Assembly: GCF_000422085.1 (NCBI RefSeq)
Contig: NC_021741.1
Location: 1,674,001-1,738,000, forward strand
Source: Serratia liquefaciens ATCC 27592
Lineage (GTDB): Bacteria; Pseudomonadota; Gammaproteobacteria; Enterobacterales; Enterobacteriaceae
Direction: 5' to 3'
Length of the DNA stretch: 64,000 nucleotides
Both the position numbers and the translations under genes were made by a program. The notes under the pieces are model-generated. The model did no database searches, had not been told where the DNA came from, and saw nothing but the letters and a program-made list of their open reading frames with translations. Shown one piece after another: positions 1 through 9,286 of the stretch; positions within the stretch are counted from its first letter, which is position 1; every line of letters begins with the position of its first letter.

Positions 1-178
1 GGCTCCAAGAACCAATACGCGTTGAGGTGTCATTAGCGCTGCCTTATGCAGTGGAAGTCGATGACAGCATGCCAAACTCAGGGTTTAAATGCACTTTTTG
101 TGTGGTTATGCGGGCATTGCATCCACCTTAAGGCAGCGTCACACTACGCACCGTTTGTTTGTGCTAAGCCGAAAAAAT

Positions 179-526
179 ATGAAACTCAATGCCGTTTGTT
201 ATGCCCTGTTAGGTCTGGCGCTGATCGCCAGTTTATTTTTCCTGCATCCGATTTGGATGTGGTGGCTGTTGGCTAACCTGCTGACGTTATTGGTGTACGG
301 TGTCGATAAACTGGCCGCGTGCAAGGGTTGGCGTCGGGTGCCTGAAATCACGCTATGGGTGTTCGGGCTGGTGGGTGGCTGGATTGGGGCGATCGTTGCG
401 CAGCAATTGTTCCGTCACAAAACCCAGAAACAGCCGTTCAAAAGTTGGTTTATCTTCAGCGTGGTGTTGAACGTCGTGGCGACGTTGGCGATCTGGTACT
501 GGGTTTACGGCCGTTGGATCCTCTAA
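179..526 (+). CDS. DUF1294 family small membrane protein
   Basis: Small integral membrane protein of 115 residues from the DUF1294 family, whose function is not established. The sequence shows a hydrophobic segment at about residues 5-22 and a second at about 24-40. A Lys-Arg-rich stretch with the family-typical pattern VDKLAA...RVPE follows, then a glycine-rich segment (GLVGGWIGA) and a last hydrophobic helix near the C-terminus. The ATG at 179 gives the family-typical N-terminus MKLNAV; an upstream in-frame ATG at 89 would add an unlikely 30-residue extension. The Shine-Dalgarno site is weak. It stands alone, convergent with ltaE and separated from it by a hairpin. Family assignment is recognition by eye. 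Confidence 0.8.
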   Translation: MKLNAVCYALLGLALIASLFFLHPIWMWWLLANLLTLLVYGVDKLAACKGWRRVPEITLWVFGLVGGWIGAIVAQQLFRHKTQKQPFKSWFIFSVVLNVVATLAIWYWVYGRWIL

Positions 527-529
527 AAC

Positions 530-551
530 ACGGGGCGTGTTAGCGCCCCGT
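530..551. terminator. Hairpin between the convergent DUF1294 gene and ltaE
   Basis: Perfect 8-bp stem ACGGGGCG / CGCCCCGT with a 6-nt loop, just after the DUF1294 stop codon. On the minus strand it is followed by GTTTTA, so it may mainly end ltaE transcription; the plus-strand tail is not T-rich. Confidence 0.5.
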
Positions 552-562
552 TGAGGCATGCA

Positions 563-1579
563 TCAAGCGTGCTGCTTGAGGAACTGTTGCCACAAATCGA
601 CCACGTGCTGTAAATCCTGACGGCTGACGTCGAGGTGGGTCAAAATGCGCGTCAGCGGCCCGCTGCTGATCAGTACGCCGCGCTCGCGCATCCAGGGGCC
701 CAGTTTTGCCGCTAATTCAGGGGACTGACGCAGGTACAGCACGTTGGTTTGCGCGCCCGGCTCGGCGATCTCCACGCCAATGTTTTGCAACTGCTGTTCC
801 AGCCACTTGGCGTTATCGTGATCTTCCCGCAACCGTTCGACATTATGCTCCAGCGCATAGAGTCCCGCGGCGGCCAGAATACCGGCCTGACGCAGGCCGC
901 CGCCGGTCATTTTGCGCCAGCGTATCGCCTGCTGAATAAAGGCCTCGCTGCCGCACAGCAACGAGCCTACCGGCGCGCCCAGCCCTTTCGACAGGCAAAT
1001 GGTGAAGGTGTCGCAATACTGCACGATCTCTTTCAGCGGCACATTCAGCGCGACTGCGGCGTTGAAGATGCGTGCCCCGTCGATATGCAGTGCCAGCTTG
1101 TGTTCACGGCTGAATTGCCAGGCCTGTTGCAGGTACGCCAGCGGTAACACGCGGCCGCTGATGGTGTTTTCCAGGCTCAGCAGACGGGTTCTGGCAAAGT
1201 GAATATCATCGGGTTTAATTGCCGCCGCAACCTTGTCCAGCGGCAGGGTACCGTCCGGGTTGGCTTCAATCGGTTGCGGTTGGATGCTACCCAGTACCGC
1301 GGCACCGCCGGCTTCGTATTTATAGTTATGCGCCTGCTGGCCGACGATGTATTCGTCACCGCGCTGGCAATGGCTCAGCAGCGCTACCAGGTTTGCCTGG
1401 GTGCCGCTTGGCAAGAACAGCGCCGCCTCTTTACCGGACAGGCGAACCGCTTCCGCTTCCAGTGCGTTGACCGTGGGGTCATCGCCATAAACGTCGTCAC
1501 CGACTTCGGCCTGGGCCATGGCTTCACGCATAGCGGCGCTGGGGCGGGTTACTGTGTCGCTGCGTAGATCAATAAGCAT
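563..1579 (-). CDS. ltaE: Low-specificity L-threonine aldolase
   Basis: Cytoplasmic PLP enzyme that cleaves L-threonine and L-allo-threonine to glycine and acetaldehyde. The 338 residues begin with the family signature (IDLRSDTVTRPS) and align with E. coli LtaE throughout. The PLP lysine is K198 in LSKGLGAPVGS, and the cofactor-binding Asp is D167 in HIDGAR. An AAGGA box 6 nt before the ATG supports the start. It lies downstream of poxB on the same strand, as in E. coli, but a strong terminator and a 170-nt gap suggest separate transcription. Length and motifs are intact. Confidence 0.96.
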   Translation of the reverse strand: MLIDLRSDTVTRPSAAMREAMAQAEVGDDVYGDDPTVNALEAEAVRLSGKEAALFLPSGTQANLVALLSHCQRGDEYIVGQQAHNYKYEAGGAAVLGSIQPQPIEANPDGTLPLDKVAAAIKPDDIHFARTRLLSLENTISGRVLPLAYLQQAWQFSREHKLALHIDGARIFNAAVALNVPLKEIVQYCDTFTICLSKGLGAPVGSLLCGSEAFIQQAIRWRKMTGGGLRQAGILAAAGLYALEHNVERLREDHDNAKWLEQQLQNIGVEIAEPGAQTNVLYLRQSPELAAKLGPWMRERGVLISSGPLTRILTHLDVSRQDLQHVVDLWQQFLKQHA

Positions 1580-1603
1580 AAAAATTCCTTATCCCCTTGA
1601 TCT

Positions 1604-1633
1604 TTCAAGCCGCAGCGTTGTTGGCTGCAACTT
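1604..1633. repeat. Partial copy of a palindromic repeat end
   Basis: This stretch in the ltaE leader reads AAGCCGCAgcgTTGTTGGC, closely matching the left end of the larger repeat between dmsA and dmsB (AAGCCGCAtctTTGTTGGC at about 35566). It looks like a decayed or partial copy of the same interspersed element. Assignment rests on visual comparison of two copies only. Confidence 0.45.
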
Positions 1634-1708
1634 AAAATCTATTGGGGATAGCTAATGTGAAAGAGAATGCGGTTTTCATCATAGCCAGATTTTCTGATGA
1701 CAAAAGAG

Positions 1709-1742
1709 AAAAAATACCGGGAACAGTGATCGTTGTTCCCGG
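1709..1742 (-). terminator. Rho-independent terminator of poxB
   Basis: Nine-bp stem CCGGGAACA / TGTTCCCGG with an 8-nt loop. On the minus strand it is followed by TATTTTTTCTC, a good U-tract. It sits about 10 nt beyond the poxB stop codon. Confidence 0.85.
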
Positions 1743-1751
1743 GGTGGGTCA

Positions 1752-3473
1752 TTAACGCAACCAGTTGGTTTTTGCCAGTTCGACCACTTCGTCGCCGCGG
1801 CCGTTGATGATCGCCCGCAGCATATACAGGCTAAAGCCTTTGGCCTGCTCGAATTTGATCTGCGGCGGCATCGCCAGTTCCTGCTTGGCGGTGACGACAT
1901 CGAGCAATGCCGGGCCGGGGTGCGCCAGCATTTCCTGCAGTGCGCCGTCCAGATCCGACGCTTTCTCCACGCGAATGCCCTTGATGCCGGCGGCATTGGC
2001 TATCGCCGCAAAGTCAGGGTTATGCAGGTCAGTGCCGTCGGTCAGGTAGCCCCCGGCCTTCATTTCCATGGCCACGAAGCCCAAAACGCTGTTGTTGAAG
2101 ATCACAATCTTGACCGGCAGTTTTAGCTGGGCCAACGACAGGAAGTCGCCCATCAGCATAGTGAAACCGCCGTCGCCGCACATGGCGATCACCTGCTTGT
2201 TCGGTTCGGTTGCCTGTGCGCCAATCGCCTGCGGCATGGCGTTGGCCATCGAACCGTGGTTGAACGAACCGAGCAGGCGGCGCTTGCCGTTCATTTTCAG
2301 ATAGCGGGCCGCCCATACCGTCGGCGTGCCGACGTCACAGGTGAAGATGGCGTCGTCGCTGGCGTACTGGCTGAGCTGTTGCGCCAGATACTGCGGGTGA
2401 ATAGGCTGATCGTCATTGGCGGTGGCCAGGCCGTCCAGATCTTTGCGCGCGTTGCGGTAGTGCTCCAGGGCCTTGTCGAGAAAGGCACTGTCGCTCTTGG
2501 GTTCCAACTGCGGCAGCAGGGCGGTCAGGGTGGTGTTGATGTCGCCCACCAGCGCCATATTGACCGGGCAGTGCGCCCCGATACTGCCTGGGTTGATGTC
2601 GATCTGAATGATATTGGCGTTGGTAGGATAGAAGGCGCGGTACGGGAACTGGGTGCCGAGCAGCACCAGGGTATCGGCGTTCATCATGGCGTGATAGCCA
2701 GAAGAGAAACCGATCAGACCGGTCATGCCGACGCTATAGGGGTTGTCCCACTCGATATGCTCTTTACCGCGCAAAGCATGCACCACCGGTGCCTGCAACA
2801 GTTCGGCCAGCTTGACCACTTCATCATGAGAACCTGCACAGCCGCTGCCGCACATCAGCGTAATATTTTTTGCCTTGTTAAGGGTTGCGGCCAGCTTGTT
2901 CAACTCGCTCATGGGCGGCTGCACCAGCGGCAATGCCGGAGTGTGCCACACCATGCTGGCGTCTTCCGGTGCCATGCGCAGCGCCACGTCCCCCGGCAGC
3001 ACAATCACCGACACCCCGCGATTGAGGATCGCTTTGCGCATGGCAATCTCCAGCACTCGCGGCAGCTGTTCCGGGTTGGAAACCAGCTCGCAGTAGTGGC
3101 TGCATTCGCGGAACAGTTCTTGTGGGTGAGTTTCCTGGAAATAACCGCTGCCAATCTCGCTGGAGGGAATATGGGCGGCAATGGCCAGTACCGGTACGTG
3201 GTTGCGGTGACAGTCGAACAGACCGTTGATCAGATGCAGGTTACCTGGCCCACAAGATCCGGCGCAGACCGCCAGTTGGCCGGTAAGCTGGGCTTCTGCA
3301 CCGGCGGCAAAGGCAGCGACTTCTTCGTGGCGCGTGCCCAGCCATTCGATGGTGCCCATACGGTGCAGGCTGTCGCTGAGGCCGTTAAGTGAATCGCCGG
3401 TGACGCCCCAAATGCGTTTCACACCGGCCTGTTCCAGAGTTTTGGCGATCAGCGTGGCTACGGTTTGCTTCAT
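1752..3473 (-). CDS. poxB: Pyruvate:ubiquinone oxidoreductase (pyruvate oxidase)
   Basis: Peripheral membrane flavoenzyme that decarboxylates pyruvate to acetate and CO2 and passes electrons to ubiquinone. The 573 residues match E. coli PoxB (572). There is an N-terminal ThDP-binding domain with catalytic E50 in RHEE, a central FAD domain, and a C-terminal PP domain with the Mg-ThDP motif GDGGFTML...NN near residue 432. The tail carries the amphipathic lipid-binding segment. The start MKQTVA was chosen because GGGGGAAG lies just before it; an upstream in-frame start would add 13 residues. E. coli poxB is RpoS-dependent; no convincing RpoS promoter was assigned here. Confidence 0.97.
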   Translation of the reverse strand: MKQTVATLIAKTLEQAGVKRIWGVTGDSLNGLSDSLHRMGTIEWLGTRHEEVAAFAAGAEAQLTGQLAVCAGSCGPGNLHLINGLFDCHRNHVPVLAIAAHIPSSEIGSGYFQETHPQELFRECSHYCELVSNPEQLPRVLEIAMRKAILNRGVSVIVLPGDVALRMAPEDASMVWHTPALPLVQPPMSELNKLAATLNKAKNITLMCGSGCAGSHDEVVKLAELLQAPVVHALRGKEHIEWDNPYSVGMTGLIGFSSGYHAMMNADTLVLLGTQFPYRAFYPTNANIIQIDINPGSIGAHCPVNMALVGDINTTLTALLPQLEPKSDSAFLDKALEHYRNARKDLDGLATANDDQPIHPQYLAQQLSQYASDDAIFTCDVGTPTVWAARYLKMNGKRRLLGSFNHGSMANAMPQAIGAQATEPNKQVIAMCGDGGFTMLMGDFLSLAQLKLPVKIVIFNNSVLGFVAMEMKAGGYLTDGTDLHNPDFAAIANAAGIKGIRVEKASDLDGALQEMLAHPGPALLDVVTAKQELAMPPQIKFEQAKGFSLYMLRAIINGRGDEVVELAKTNWLR

Positions 3474-3623
3474 ACTTCCCCCAAACATGATAGAAATACC
3501 CTTGATTTTCAATCGTCTGAATTCCTCGGGTATGGCTTATTGATTATTGAGCAGATGAACGTAATAAAAGCGCGCAACCGGGAAAGTGTAGAAGGGGAGT
3601 GCCAAGCCTGCTTGCCGATAAAT

Positions 3624-3645
3624 GCCCCATCATTGGCGATGGGGC
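3624..3645 (-). terminator. Hairpin downstream of hcr
   Basis: Perfect 8-bp stem GCCCCATC / GATGGGGC with a 6-nt loop, 8 nt after the hcr stop. An outer CTTGCC/GGCAAG pair could extend it. The minus-strand tail (ATTTATC) is only moderately T-rich. Confidence 0.55.
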
Positions 3646-3653
3646 GGCAAGCG

Positions 3654-4658
3654 TCAGGCGAGGGTAACGTCGCCCTGCAGTTGGCAACTGCAGGCCAGCA
3701 CATAGCCCTGGGCGATTTCAGCCGGTGTGAGCGTCATGCTGCTGGTGGTGGTGTAGTCGCCTTCGAGAATGCGCGTTTTGCACGAGCCGCATACCCCGGC
3801 GCGACAGGCCGCGTTGACCGGCAATGCGTTGGCTTCCATCGCTGCCAGCAGCGTGCTGCCTACCGGGACGCGGTATTCACCCAACGGCCGGGCGGAGCGC
3901 AGCATTAAAGTTGCACCTTGCCCGCTATCGGTTTCCGCCGGGGTATGAAACTGTTCTTTATGGAAGCGGGAAGCCGGCACACCAAGCTGCAGGCACAGTT
4001 GCTCCGCCTGGGTCATATAAGGCGCAGGGCCGCAGGTCATCACCCTGCGTTCGGTGATATCCGGCGCGACCTGGCGCAGCACTTCGGCACTGATCCGCCC
4101 GCTGAGATACCCTGGCTGGATATCTTGTTCGGCCATCAGCGTCAGCCGCAGTTGCGGATGAGCGGCACAAAGCTCGCGCCACTGCTCGGCGAAAATGGTA
4201 TCGGCAGGGGTACGTACGTTAAAGATTACGGCGACATCACAGGCCGGACGATTGGCCACCAGCCAGCGACACATGGAGATGATTGGCGTGACGCCACAAC
4301 CGGCAGCCAACATCAGGTAGCTGTCGGCCGGGTGTTGTTCACAGCTGAACTCGCCTTGGGCGTCAGACAGCCACAGGGTGTTGCCGGGTTTAACCTCACG
4401 CGTCAGCCAACGGGAGCCGATGCCGTCCGGCAGGCAACGTACGCTGATGCTGAGAAAACGGCTTTGGCCGGGGGAAGAAGACAGGGTATAGGCGCGCAGC
4501 GTCTCTTCGCTATTGCGAATGCTGACCAGCGCAAACTGGCCGGCTTGATAAGGGTAAAAAACGTCGCAGATCAGGTTTAACGTCCAGACGTCGGCGGTTT
4601 CCTGTCGGATCGAATGGACCTGCATACGGTTAGGGCAAAGTGGGCTGGGTTGGGTCAT
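3654..4658 (-). CDS. hcr: NADH oxidoreductase for the hybrid-cluster protein
   Basis: Electron-transfer partner of Hcp: it takes electrons from NADH through FAD and a [2Fe-2S] cluster and passes them to Hcp. The 334-residue protein has an FAD-binding ferredoxin-reductase domain (RAYTLSSSPG near residue 57), an NADH-binding domain (AAGCGVTPIISM), and a C-terminal plant-type ferredoxin domain with cluster cysteines in CRAGVCGSCK. The start at MTQPSP is supported by GAGGTG upstream and by the E. coli N-terminus. It follows hcp on the same strand with a 51-nt gap that contains a hairpin, so it is probably cotranscribed with partial attenuation. Confidence 0.95.
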   Translation of the reverse strand: MTQPSPLCPNRMQVHSIRQETADVWTLNLICDVFYPYQAGQFALVSIRNSEETLRAYTLSSSPGQSRFLSISVRCLPDGIGSRWLTREVKPGNTLWLSDAQGEFSCEQHPADSYLMLAAGCGVTPIISMCRWLVANRPACDVAVIFNVRTPADTIFAEQWRELCAAHPQLRLTLMAEQDIQPGYLSGRISAEVLRQVAPDITERRVMTCGPAPYMTQAEQLCLQLGVPASRFHKEQFHTPAETDSGQGATLMLRSARPLGEYRVPVGSTLLAAMEANALPVNAACRAGVCGSCKTRILEGDYTTTSSMTLTPAEIAQGYVLACSCQLQGDVTLA

Positions 4659-4677
4659 AGGGCACCTCAAAAGCAAA

Positions 4678-4698
4678 GGGGCCGGCATCTGCGGCCCC
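4678..4698 (-). terminator. Intercistronic hairpin between hcp and hcr
   Basis: Stem GGGGCCG / CGGCCCC with a 7-nt loop, followed on the minus strand by TTTGCTTTT. It lies between the hcp stop and the hcr start, so it may partly terminate the hcp transcript and lower hcr expression. Confidence 0.5.
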
Positions 4699-4709
4699 AA
4701 AAAACGGGA

Positions 4710-6359
4710 TCAACCAAGCAGGGCGTGCAGGTCCTGCTCAACGGTAGTAATCGGACGCATGCCGAACTTGTCGTTGAGGATCGCCATCAGGTTATCGGTC
4801 AGGAAACCCGGTGCCGTCGGGCCGGTGACAATATTTTTCACCCCTAACGACAGCAGCGTCAGCAGGATGACGATCGCTTTCTGCTCAAACCAAGACAGGA
4901 CCAGGCTGAGTGGCAGTTCGTTGACGGTACAACCGAGCGTATCGGCGAGTTTGACCGCCAGCATGATGGCAGAATAGGCGTCGTTGCACTGGCCGACATC
5001 CAGCAGGCGCGGCAAGCCTTCCAGGGTGCCGAAATCCAGTTTGTTGAAGCGGTATTTGCCGCAGGCCAACGTCATGATCAGGCAGTCTTGCGGGACGCTG
5101 CGGGCAAAATCGGTGAAATAGCTGCGTTCATCGCGGCTGCCGTCACAGCCTCCCACCAGGAAGACGTGACGCAGTTTCTTTTGCGCCACCAAATCGATCA
5201 CCGTATCGGCAGCGTTGAGCAGCGTCTGACGGCCAAAGCCGACGGTGATCATATGTTCGATTTCGGTATACGGGAACCCCTTCATGCCTTGTGCCTGGGC
5301 GATCACCTGGGTGAAGTCATCCCCTTCCAGATGGTTGACGCCCGGCCAGCCGACGATGCTGCGCGTCCAGATGCGATCGCCGTAGTTGCCGACGTTAGGA
5401 TCGATAATGCAGTTGGAGGTCATCACGATAGGACCGGGGAATTTGGCAAACTCGGTCTGCTGGTTCTGCCAGCCGCTGCCGTAGTTCCCCACCAGATGTT
5501 TGAATTTTTTCAGCTCCGGGTAGCCGTGTGCCGGCAACATTTCGCCGTGGGTATAGACATTCACGTCCTGCCCTTCGGTTTGCTCGAGCAGCATGCGGAG
5601 ATCTTTCAGATCGTGACCGGAGATCAAAATGGCTTTACCCGCCACCGGACGGACGTTAACCGCGCTGGGCAGCGGATCGCCATAGGCCTGTGTCTCGCCG
5701 TGATCGAGAATGGCCATCACGTTGAAGTTCATCTTGCCGATGCCCATCGCGTTGTTGAGCAGGGTATCCACATCACGCGGATGGGTGCCGAGCCAGGCCA
5801 TAAAGGCGTGATAGTCGGCGTAAATCTGGTCGTCATATTGACCCAATACGTGGGCGTGCTCCATATAGGCCGCCGCGCCTTTCAGGCCGTACAGGCAGAG
5901 CATGCGCAGGCCGTGCACGTCGTCGCCGACCTCGGCTTTATCGGTATTCAGAGCGAACTGAGCCGCCTGTTGCAGCAGAGTAGGCATATCGTCACCGGCC
6001 AACTGCAACGTGGCTAGTGGATGATCGACGCTTACGCCGGCATCCAGCAGGCGGCAACGTGCCGCCAGTGATTCGCGCAGGGTGATAGTTTCGCGTGCAT
6101 AACCGATGATGCGGTCAGAATCGAAGTTGACGTTGGTCAGGGTGGAGAAGAAGGCGCGCGGGGCAAAACTGTCGATATCATGATCGACGATCCCGAGAGC
6201 CCGTGCCTGCAGCGCCCAGGCTGACAGCCCTTGTAATGACGCTACCAGCAGATCCTGCAGGTCCGAAGTTTCCGCCGTTTTACCACACATGCCCTGGGCA
6301 TAAGAGCAGCCGTTGCCGGCCGGGGTACGAATGGTTTGTTCACATTGCACACAGAACAT
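4710..6359 (-). CDS. hcp: Hydroxylamine reductase / hybrid-cluster protein (NO reductase)
   Basis: Cytoplasmic Fe-S protein reported to reduce hydroxylamine to ammonia in vitro and to act as a high-affinity nitric oxide reductase under anaerobic nitrosative stress. The 549 residues carry the N-terminal cluster motif C3-x2-C6-x11-C18-x6-C25, the spacing of the enterobacterial class. Hybrid-cluster ligands are visible further on, for example in [10 protein letters not shown] and [20 protein letters not shown] box precedes the ATG. A near-perfect NsrR-type operator lies 18-40 nt upstream, which agrees with nitric-oxide induction. hcr follows as the redox partner. Confidence 0.97.
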   Translation of the reverse strand: MFCVQCEQTIRTPAGNGCSYAQGMCGKTAETSDLQDLLVASLQGLSAWALQARALGIVDHDIDSFAPRAFFSTLTNVNFDSDRIIGYARETITLRESLAARCRLLDAGVSVDHPLATLQLAGDDMPTLLQQAAQFALNTDKAEVGDDVHGLRMLCLYGLKGAAAYMEHAHVLGQYDDQIYADYHAFMAWLGTHPRDVDTLLNNAMGIGKMNFNVMAILDHGETQAYGDPLPSAVNVRPVAGKAILISGHDLKDLRMLLEQTEGQDVNVYTHGEMLPAHGYPELKKFKHLVGNYGSGWQNQQTEFAKFPGPIVMTSNCIIDPNVGNYGDRIWTRSIVGWPGVNHLEGDDFTQVIAQAQGMKGFPYTEIEHMITVGFGRQTLLNAADTVIDLVAQKKLRHVFLVGGCDGSRDERSYFTDFARSVPQDCLIMTLACGKYRFNKLDFGTLEGLPRLLDVGQCNDAYSAIMLAVKLADTLGCTVNELPLSLVLSWFEQKAIVILLTLLSLGVKNIVTGPTAPGFLTDNLMAILNDKFGMRPITTVEQDLHALLG

Positions 6360-6376
6360 AATCGCTTCCTTTTTTA

Positions 6377-6399
6377 AAGTTGCATTTTAAATGCTTGTT
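6377..6399 (-). promoter_or_regulatory. NsrR-type operator upstream of hcp
   Basis: An 11-1-11 inverted repeat, AAGTTGCATTT-T-AAATGCTTGTT, fits the known NsrR operator (AAnATGCATTT-n-AAATGnATnTT). It lies immediately upstream of hcp, a well-known NsrR target in E. coli. NsrR would repress hcp-hcr until its Fe-S cluster is nitrosylated. The match is seen directly; regulation is inferred. Confidence 0.75.
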
Positions 6400-6503
6400 T
6401 AAGAGCATAGATCGGCAACCGAGGCTTAAAAAGGTTTTTATGGCGTAACCAAAGGGAAGTTTGATTTAGCGCAATTTCGCTGTGCGGATGGGAATTATTA
6501 CGC

Positions 6504-6528
6504 TTTCCGGGGGCGGTGCCCCCGGAAA
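6504..6528 (-). terminator. Terminator hairpin after lysO
   Basis: Perfect 11-bp stem TTTCCGGGGGC / GCCCCCGGAAA with a 3-nt loop, 5 nt after the lysO stop. It is very stable, but the minus-strand tail is not a long T-run. Confidence 0.65.
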
Positions 6529-6533
6529 AGAGG

Positions 6534-7430
6534 TCAGGAGAACAGGGCGATCAGTACCGGTGCCAGCAGGCTTAGCAGGAAGCCATGCACAATCGCCGGT
6601 GGCACCATTTCCAACCCGCCGCTGCGCTGCAACACCGGCAGGGTAAAGTCCATGGAGGTGGCACCGCACAGGCCCAGCGCAGAGGAGCGGCTGCGTCGTA
6701 CCAGGCTTGGGATCAGCATAATTGCCACCAGCTCGCGTGCCAGATCGTTAAAGAAGGCTGCGCTGCCCAATACCGGACCGTAGGCATCGGTGATCAGAAT
6801 GCCGGAAAGCGAATACCAGCCAAAACCGGAGGCCATGGCCAGCCCGGCTTTGATCGGCAACCCCAGCAGTTGCGCTGCCAGCGCACCGCCGGCCAGCGCA
6901 CTGACCGTCACGACCATGGCCACCATCATGCCGCGTCGGTTAAGTACGATTTGGCGCAGGGTCATGCCGCTGTTGCGCAATTGGATGCCGACCAGCAACA
7001 GCAGGAAAATTAACGCGTATTCGCTGCCTTTATTGGCAAACTGCAACCATTGCCACTGGGTCAGGCCGAGCAGGAAGCCGCCGAGTACCACACCGCAGAG
7101 TTTGAGCGATTCCAGCGCCATATGCAGGCGCGAGGGCAGCTTTTCCTGTTTATGGCTGTTCCGCCACGGCATTTTATGTTCCAGCAGCGCCAGCATCAGC
7201 AGGCTGGCAGCGAGAATGCACAGGAAGAACACCGAGGCATACTGGAAAATCAGCACCAGATTACTGCTCAGATCTTCCAAAAACGCCAGGCTGATACCCA
7301 TGAAAAACAGGATCACGTAAACCATCCAGCTCAGCAGACGGTTAATGGTTTGCAGTAACGTTCTGCTGCGTAATGGAACCAGGTAACCGGCAATCAGCGG
7401 TAAGAGAATAATCAGCAGTCCTGAATACAT
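6534..7430 (-). CDS. lysO: L-lysine exporter LysO (YbjE)
   Basis: Inner-membrane lysine and thialysine exporter, 298 residues. The sequence is a series of about eight hydrophobic helices with the family hallmarks LFFMGISLAFL, GIQLRNSGMTLRQIVLNRRG, SGFGWYSLSGIL and LGLCGATSMDFTLPVLQR. It aligns with E. coli YbjE along its length. The start MYSGLLIILLPL is taken from that homology. The nearest purine-rich box (AAGGA) is about 13 nt upstream, so initiation may be weak. In E. coli it is controlled by ArgP; no operator was identified here. In E. coli aqpZ lies between this gene and ybjD; here it is missing. Confidence 0.93.
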   Translation of the reverse strand: MYSGLLIILLPLIAGYLVPLRSRTLLQTINRLLSWMVYVILFFMGISLAFLEDLSSNLVLIFQYASVFFLCILAASLLMLALLEHKMPWRNSHKQEKLPSRLHMALESLKLCGVVLGGFLLGLTQWQWLQFANKGSEYALIFLLLLVGIQLRNSGMTLRQIVLNRRGMMVAMVVTVSALAGGALAAQLLGLPIKAGLAMASGFGWYSLSGILITDAYGPVLGSAAFFNDLARELVAIMLIPSLVRRSRSSALGLCGATSMDFTLPVLQRSGGLEMVPPAIVHGFLLSLLAPVLIALFS

Positions 7431-7621
7431 GGTGAAGCTTATGTCCTTTGTTCGGCAGATGGCGCCAGGATGACGGCGAGGCCCCACACGCTAACCAAAA
7501 CGGCGACCGGAGTAAAGCGGCAGATTTGACGTCGTCCTCTTGACCTGCAAGGGGTTTTTTGACCATGCTCAGAGAAGGTCACCCCATTAAGGACGGTGGC
7601 AGCGCGCACGGGAGGCGACAG

Positions 7622-9286
7622 ATGTTCTTAGAGCGTATCGAGATTGCAGGTTTTCGCGGCATTAACCGGCTGTCGCTGATGTTGGACGACAACACGCTGC
7701 TGCTGGGTGAAAACGCCTGGGGTAAATCCAGCTTGTTGGACGCCTTGACCCTGCTGCTGGCGCCGGAGCAAAAGCTGTACCGTTTTGAAGGGCATGACTT
7801 TCATTTCCCCCCTGGTGAGGAAGAGGCCAAAGAACGGCATTTACAGGTGGTCTTTACCTTCTGTGAGAAAGACATCGGCCATGCTCATCTCCCCCGTTAC
7901 CGCCACCTTTCGCCGCTGTGGGTCAAAGGCGAGGATAACCTCAACCGAATTTATTACCGCTGCGAAGGTGAACTGGCCGATGACGGCACGGTTTGTACCT
8001 GGCGCGGCTTCCTGGATGCCGACGGTAACGCGATGCAGTTGCATCATATTGAGCAACTGGCACATGCCATTATTCGCATCCATCCTGTATTGCGCCTGCG
8101 CGATGCGCGTTTCATCCGCCGTCTGCGGCCCAGCACGCTGAACGATGAAAACCCGGCTGATAATAAGGCCCTGTCCCAGCAGTTGGATCAGTTGACGCGA
8201 GAATTGGTGCGTAACCCGCAAAAGCTGACTAACGCCGAGCTGCGGCAGGGGTTGGCAGCAATGCAGCAACTGCTGGAGCATTACTTTGCCGAGCAGGGTT
8301 CGCAGGTCTCCCGGCCGCGTCGGCAACGGTTGGATCAAGATCAGGATCAGCAGGCATGGCGCTCCCTGGACAGCATCAACCGTATGGTGGCAGAACCTAA
8401 CAGCCGTAGCATGCGGCTTATCTTGCTGGGAATGTTTTCTACGCTGCTGCAGGCCAAGGGCAGCATCAAGCTGGATCCGCACGCCCGGCCGCTGCTGCTG
8501 GTGGAGGACCCGGAAACCCGTCTGCATCCGATTATGCTGTCGGTGGCCTGGGGGCTGCTTAACCAGTTGCCGTTGCAACGGATCACCACCACCAATTCCA
8601 GTGAACTGGTGTCGCTGGTGCCCGTAGAGCATGTTTGTCGGTTGGTGCGTGAGTCCGGGCGCGTCGCCACTTACCGCCTGGGACCGCGTGGGCTGAGCCC
8701 GGAGGATGGGCGCCGCATTGCTTTTCATATTCGTTTTAATCGGCCATCTTCGCTGTTTGCCCGCTGCTGGTTGCTGGTGGAAGGCGAGACCGAGGTCTGG
8801 CTGTTGAGCGAGCTGGCGCGCCAGTGCGGATATCACTTTGAGGCAGAGGGCGTACGCGTGATCGAGTTCGCCCAATGCGGATTAAAACCTTTGCTGAAGT
8901 TCGCCCGTCGCATGGGCATTGAATGGCATGCTTTGGTGGACGGTGATGAAGCGGGGAAAAAGTACGCCAATACTGTACGCAGCATGTTGGATAACCACGA
9001 CGATAACGAGCGTGACCGACTGACCGCGTTACCGGCACCGGATATGGAGCATTTTATGTTCCGCGAAGGCTTCAGCCCGGTCTACTACCGGGTGGCCTCG
9101 GTGCCGAAGAATACGCAGATGCCGGTGCGTAAGGTGATCCTCAAGGCGGTGCATCACTCCTCGAAACCCGATTTGGCGATCGAAGTAGCGATGCAAGCCG
9201 GCCAGTGGGGCACGGACTCGGTGCCGCCACTGCTGAAGAAAATGTTTTCGCGTGTGACCTGGCTGGCGCGTGGCCGCGCCGATTAG
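7622..9286 (+). CDS. ybjD: OLD-family ATP-dependent endonuclease-like protein YbjD
   Basis: Predicted SMC/RecF-like ATPase with a C-terminal TOPRIM nuclease domain, 554 residues; its cellular role is not defined. The N-terminus has the RecF-like strand (LERIEIAGFRGI) followed by a Walker A motif at residues 29-37 (GENAWGKSS). The signature/Walker B region (LLLVEDPETRLHP) is near residue 300. TOPRIM residues are visible in VEGETEVWLLSELA and DGDEAGKKY. An ideal GGAGG box 6 nt before the ATG at 7622 decides the start over one 63 nt upstream. It converges with ybjX, and the two stop codons overlap. Confidence 0.93.
   Translation: MFLERIEIAGFRGINRLSLMLDDNTLLLGENAWGKSSLLDALTLLLAPEQKLYRFEGHDFHFPPGEEEAKERHLQVVFTFCEKDIGHAHLPRYRHLSPLWVKGEDNLNRIYYRCEGELADDGTVCTWRGFLDADGNAMQLHHIEQLAHAIIRIHPVLRLRDARFIRRLRPSTLNDENPADNKALSQQLDQLTRELVRNPQKLTNAELRQGLAAMQQLLEHYFAEQGSQVSRPRRQRLDQDQDQQAWRSLDSINRMVAEPNSRSMRLILLGMFSTLLQAKGSIKLDPHARPLLLVEDPETRLHPIMLSVAWGLLNQLPLQRITTTNSSELVSLVPVEHVCRLVRESGRVATYRLGPRGLSPEDGRRIAFHIRFNRPSSLFARCWLLVEGETEVWLLSELARQCGYHFEAEGVRVIEFAQCGLKPLLKFARRMGIEWHALVDGDEAGKKYANTVRSMLDNHDDNERDRLTALPAPDMEHFMFREGFSPVYYRVASVPKNTQMPVRKVILKAVHHSSKPDLAIEVAMQAGQWGTDSVPPLLKKMFSRVTWLARGRAD

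Noticed and set aside
46..276. Plus-strand 76-codon frame at the window start
   Set aside because: Overlaps the DUF1294 gene in another frame, without a ribosome site or family features.
2256..3392. 378-codon plus-strand frame opposite poxB
   Set aside because: Shadow frame produced by high GC and codon bias in poxB; composition is unlike a protein family.
7431..7560. Lysine riboswitch upstream of lysO
   Set aside because: The leader is shorter than the usual L-box aptamer, and its conserved sequence blocks are not visible.
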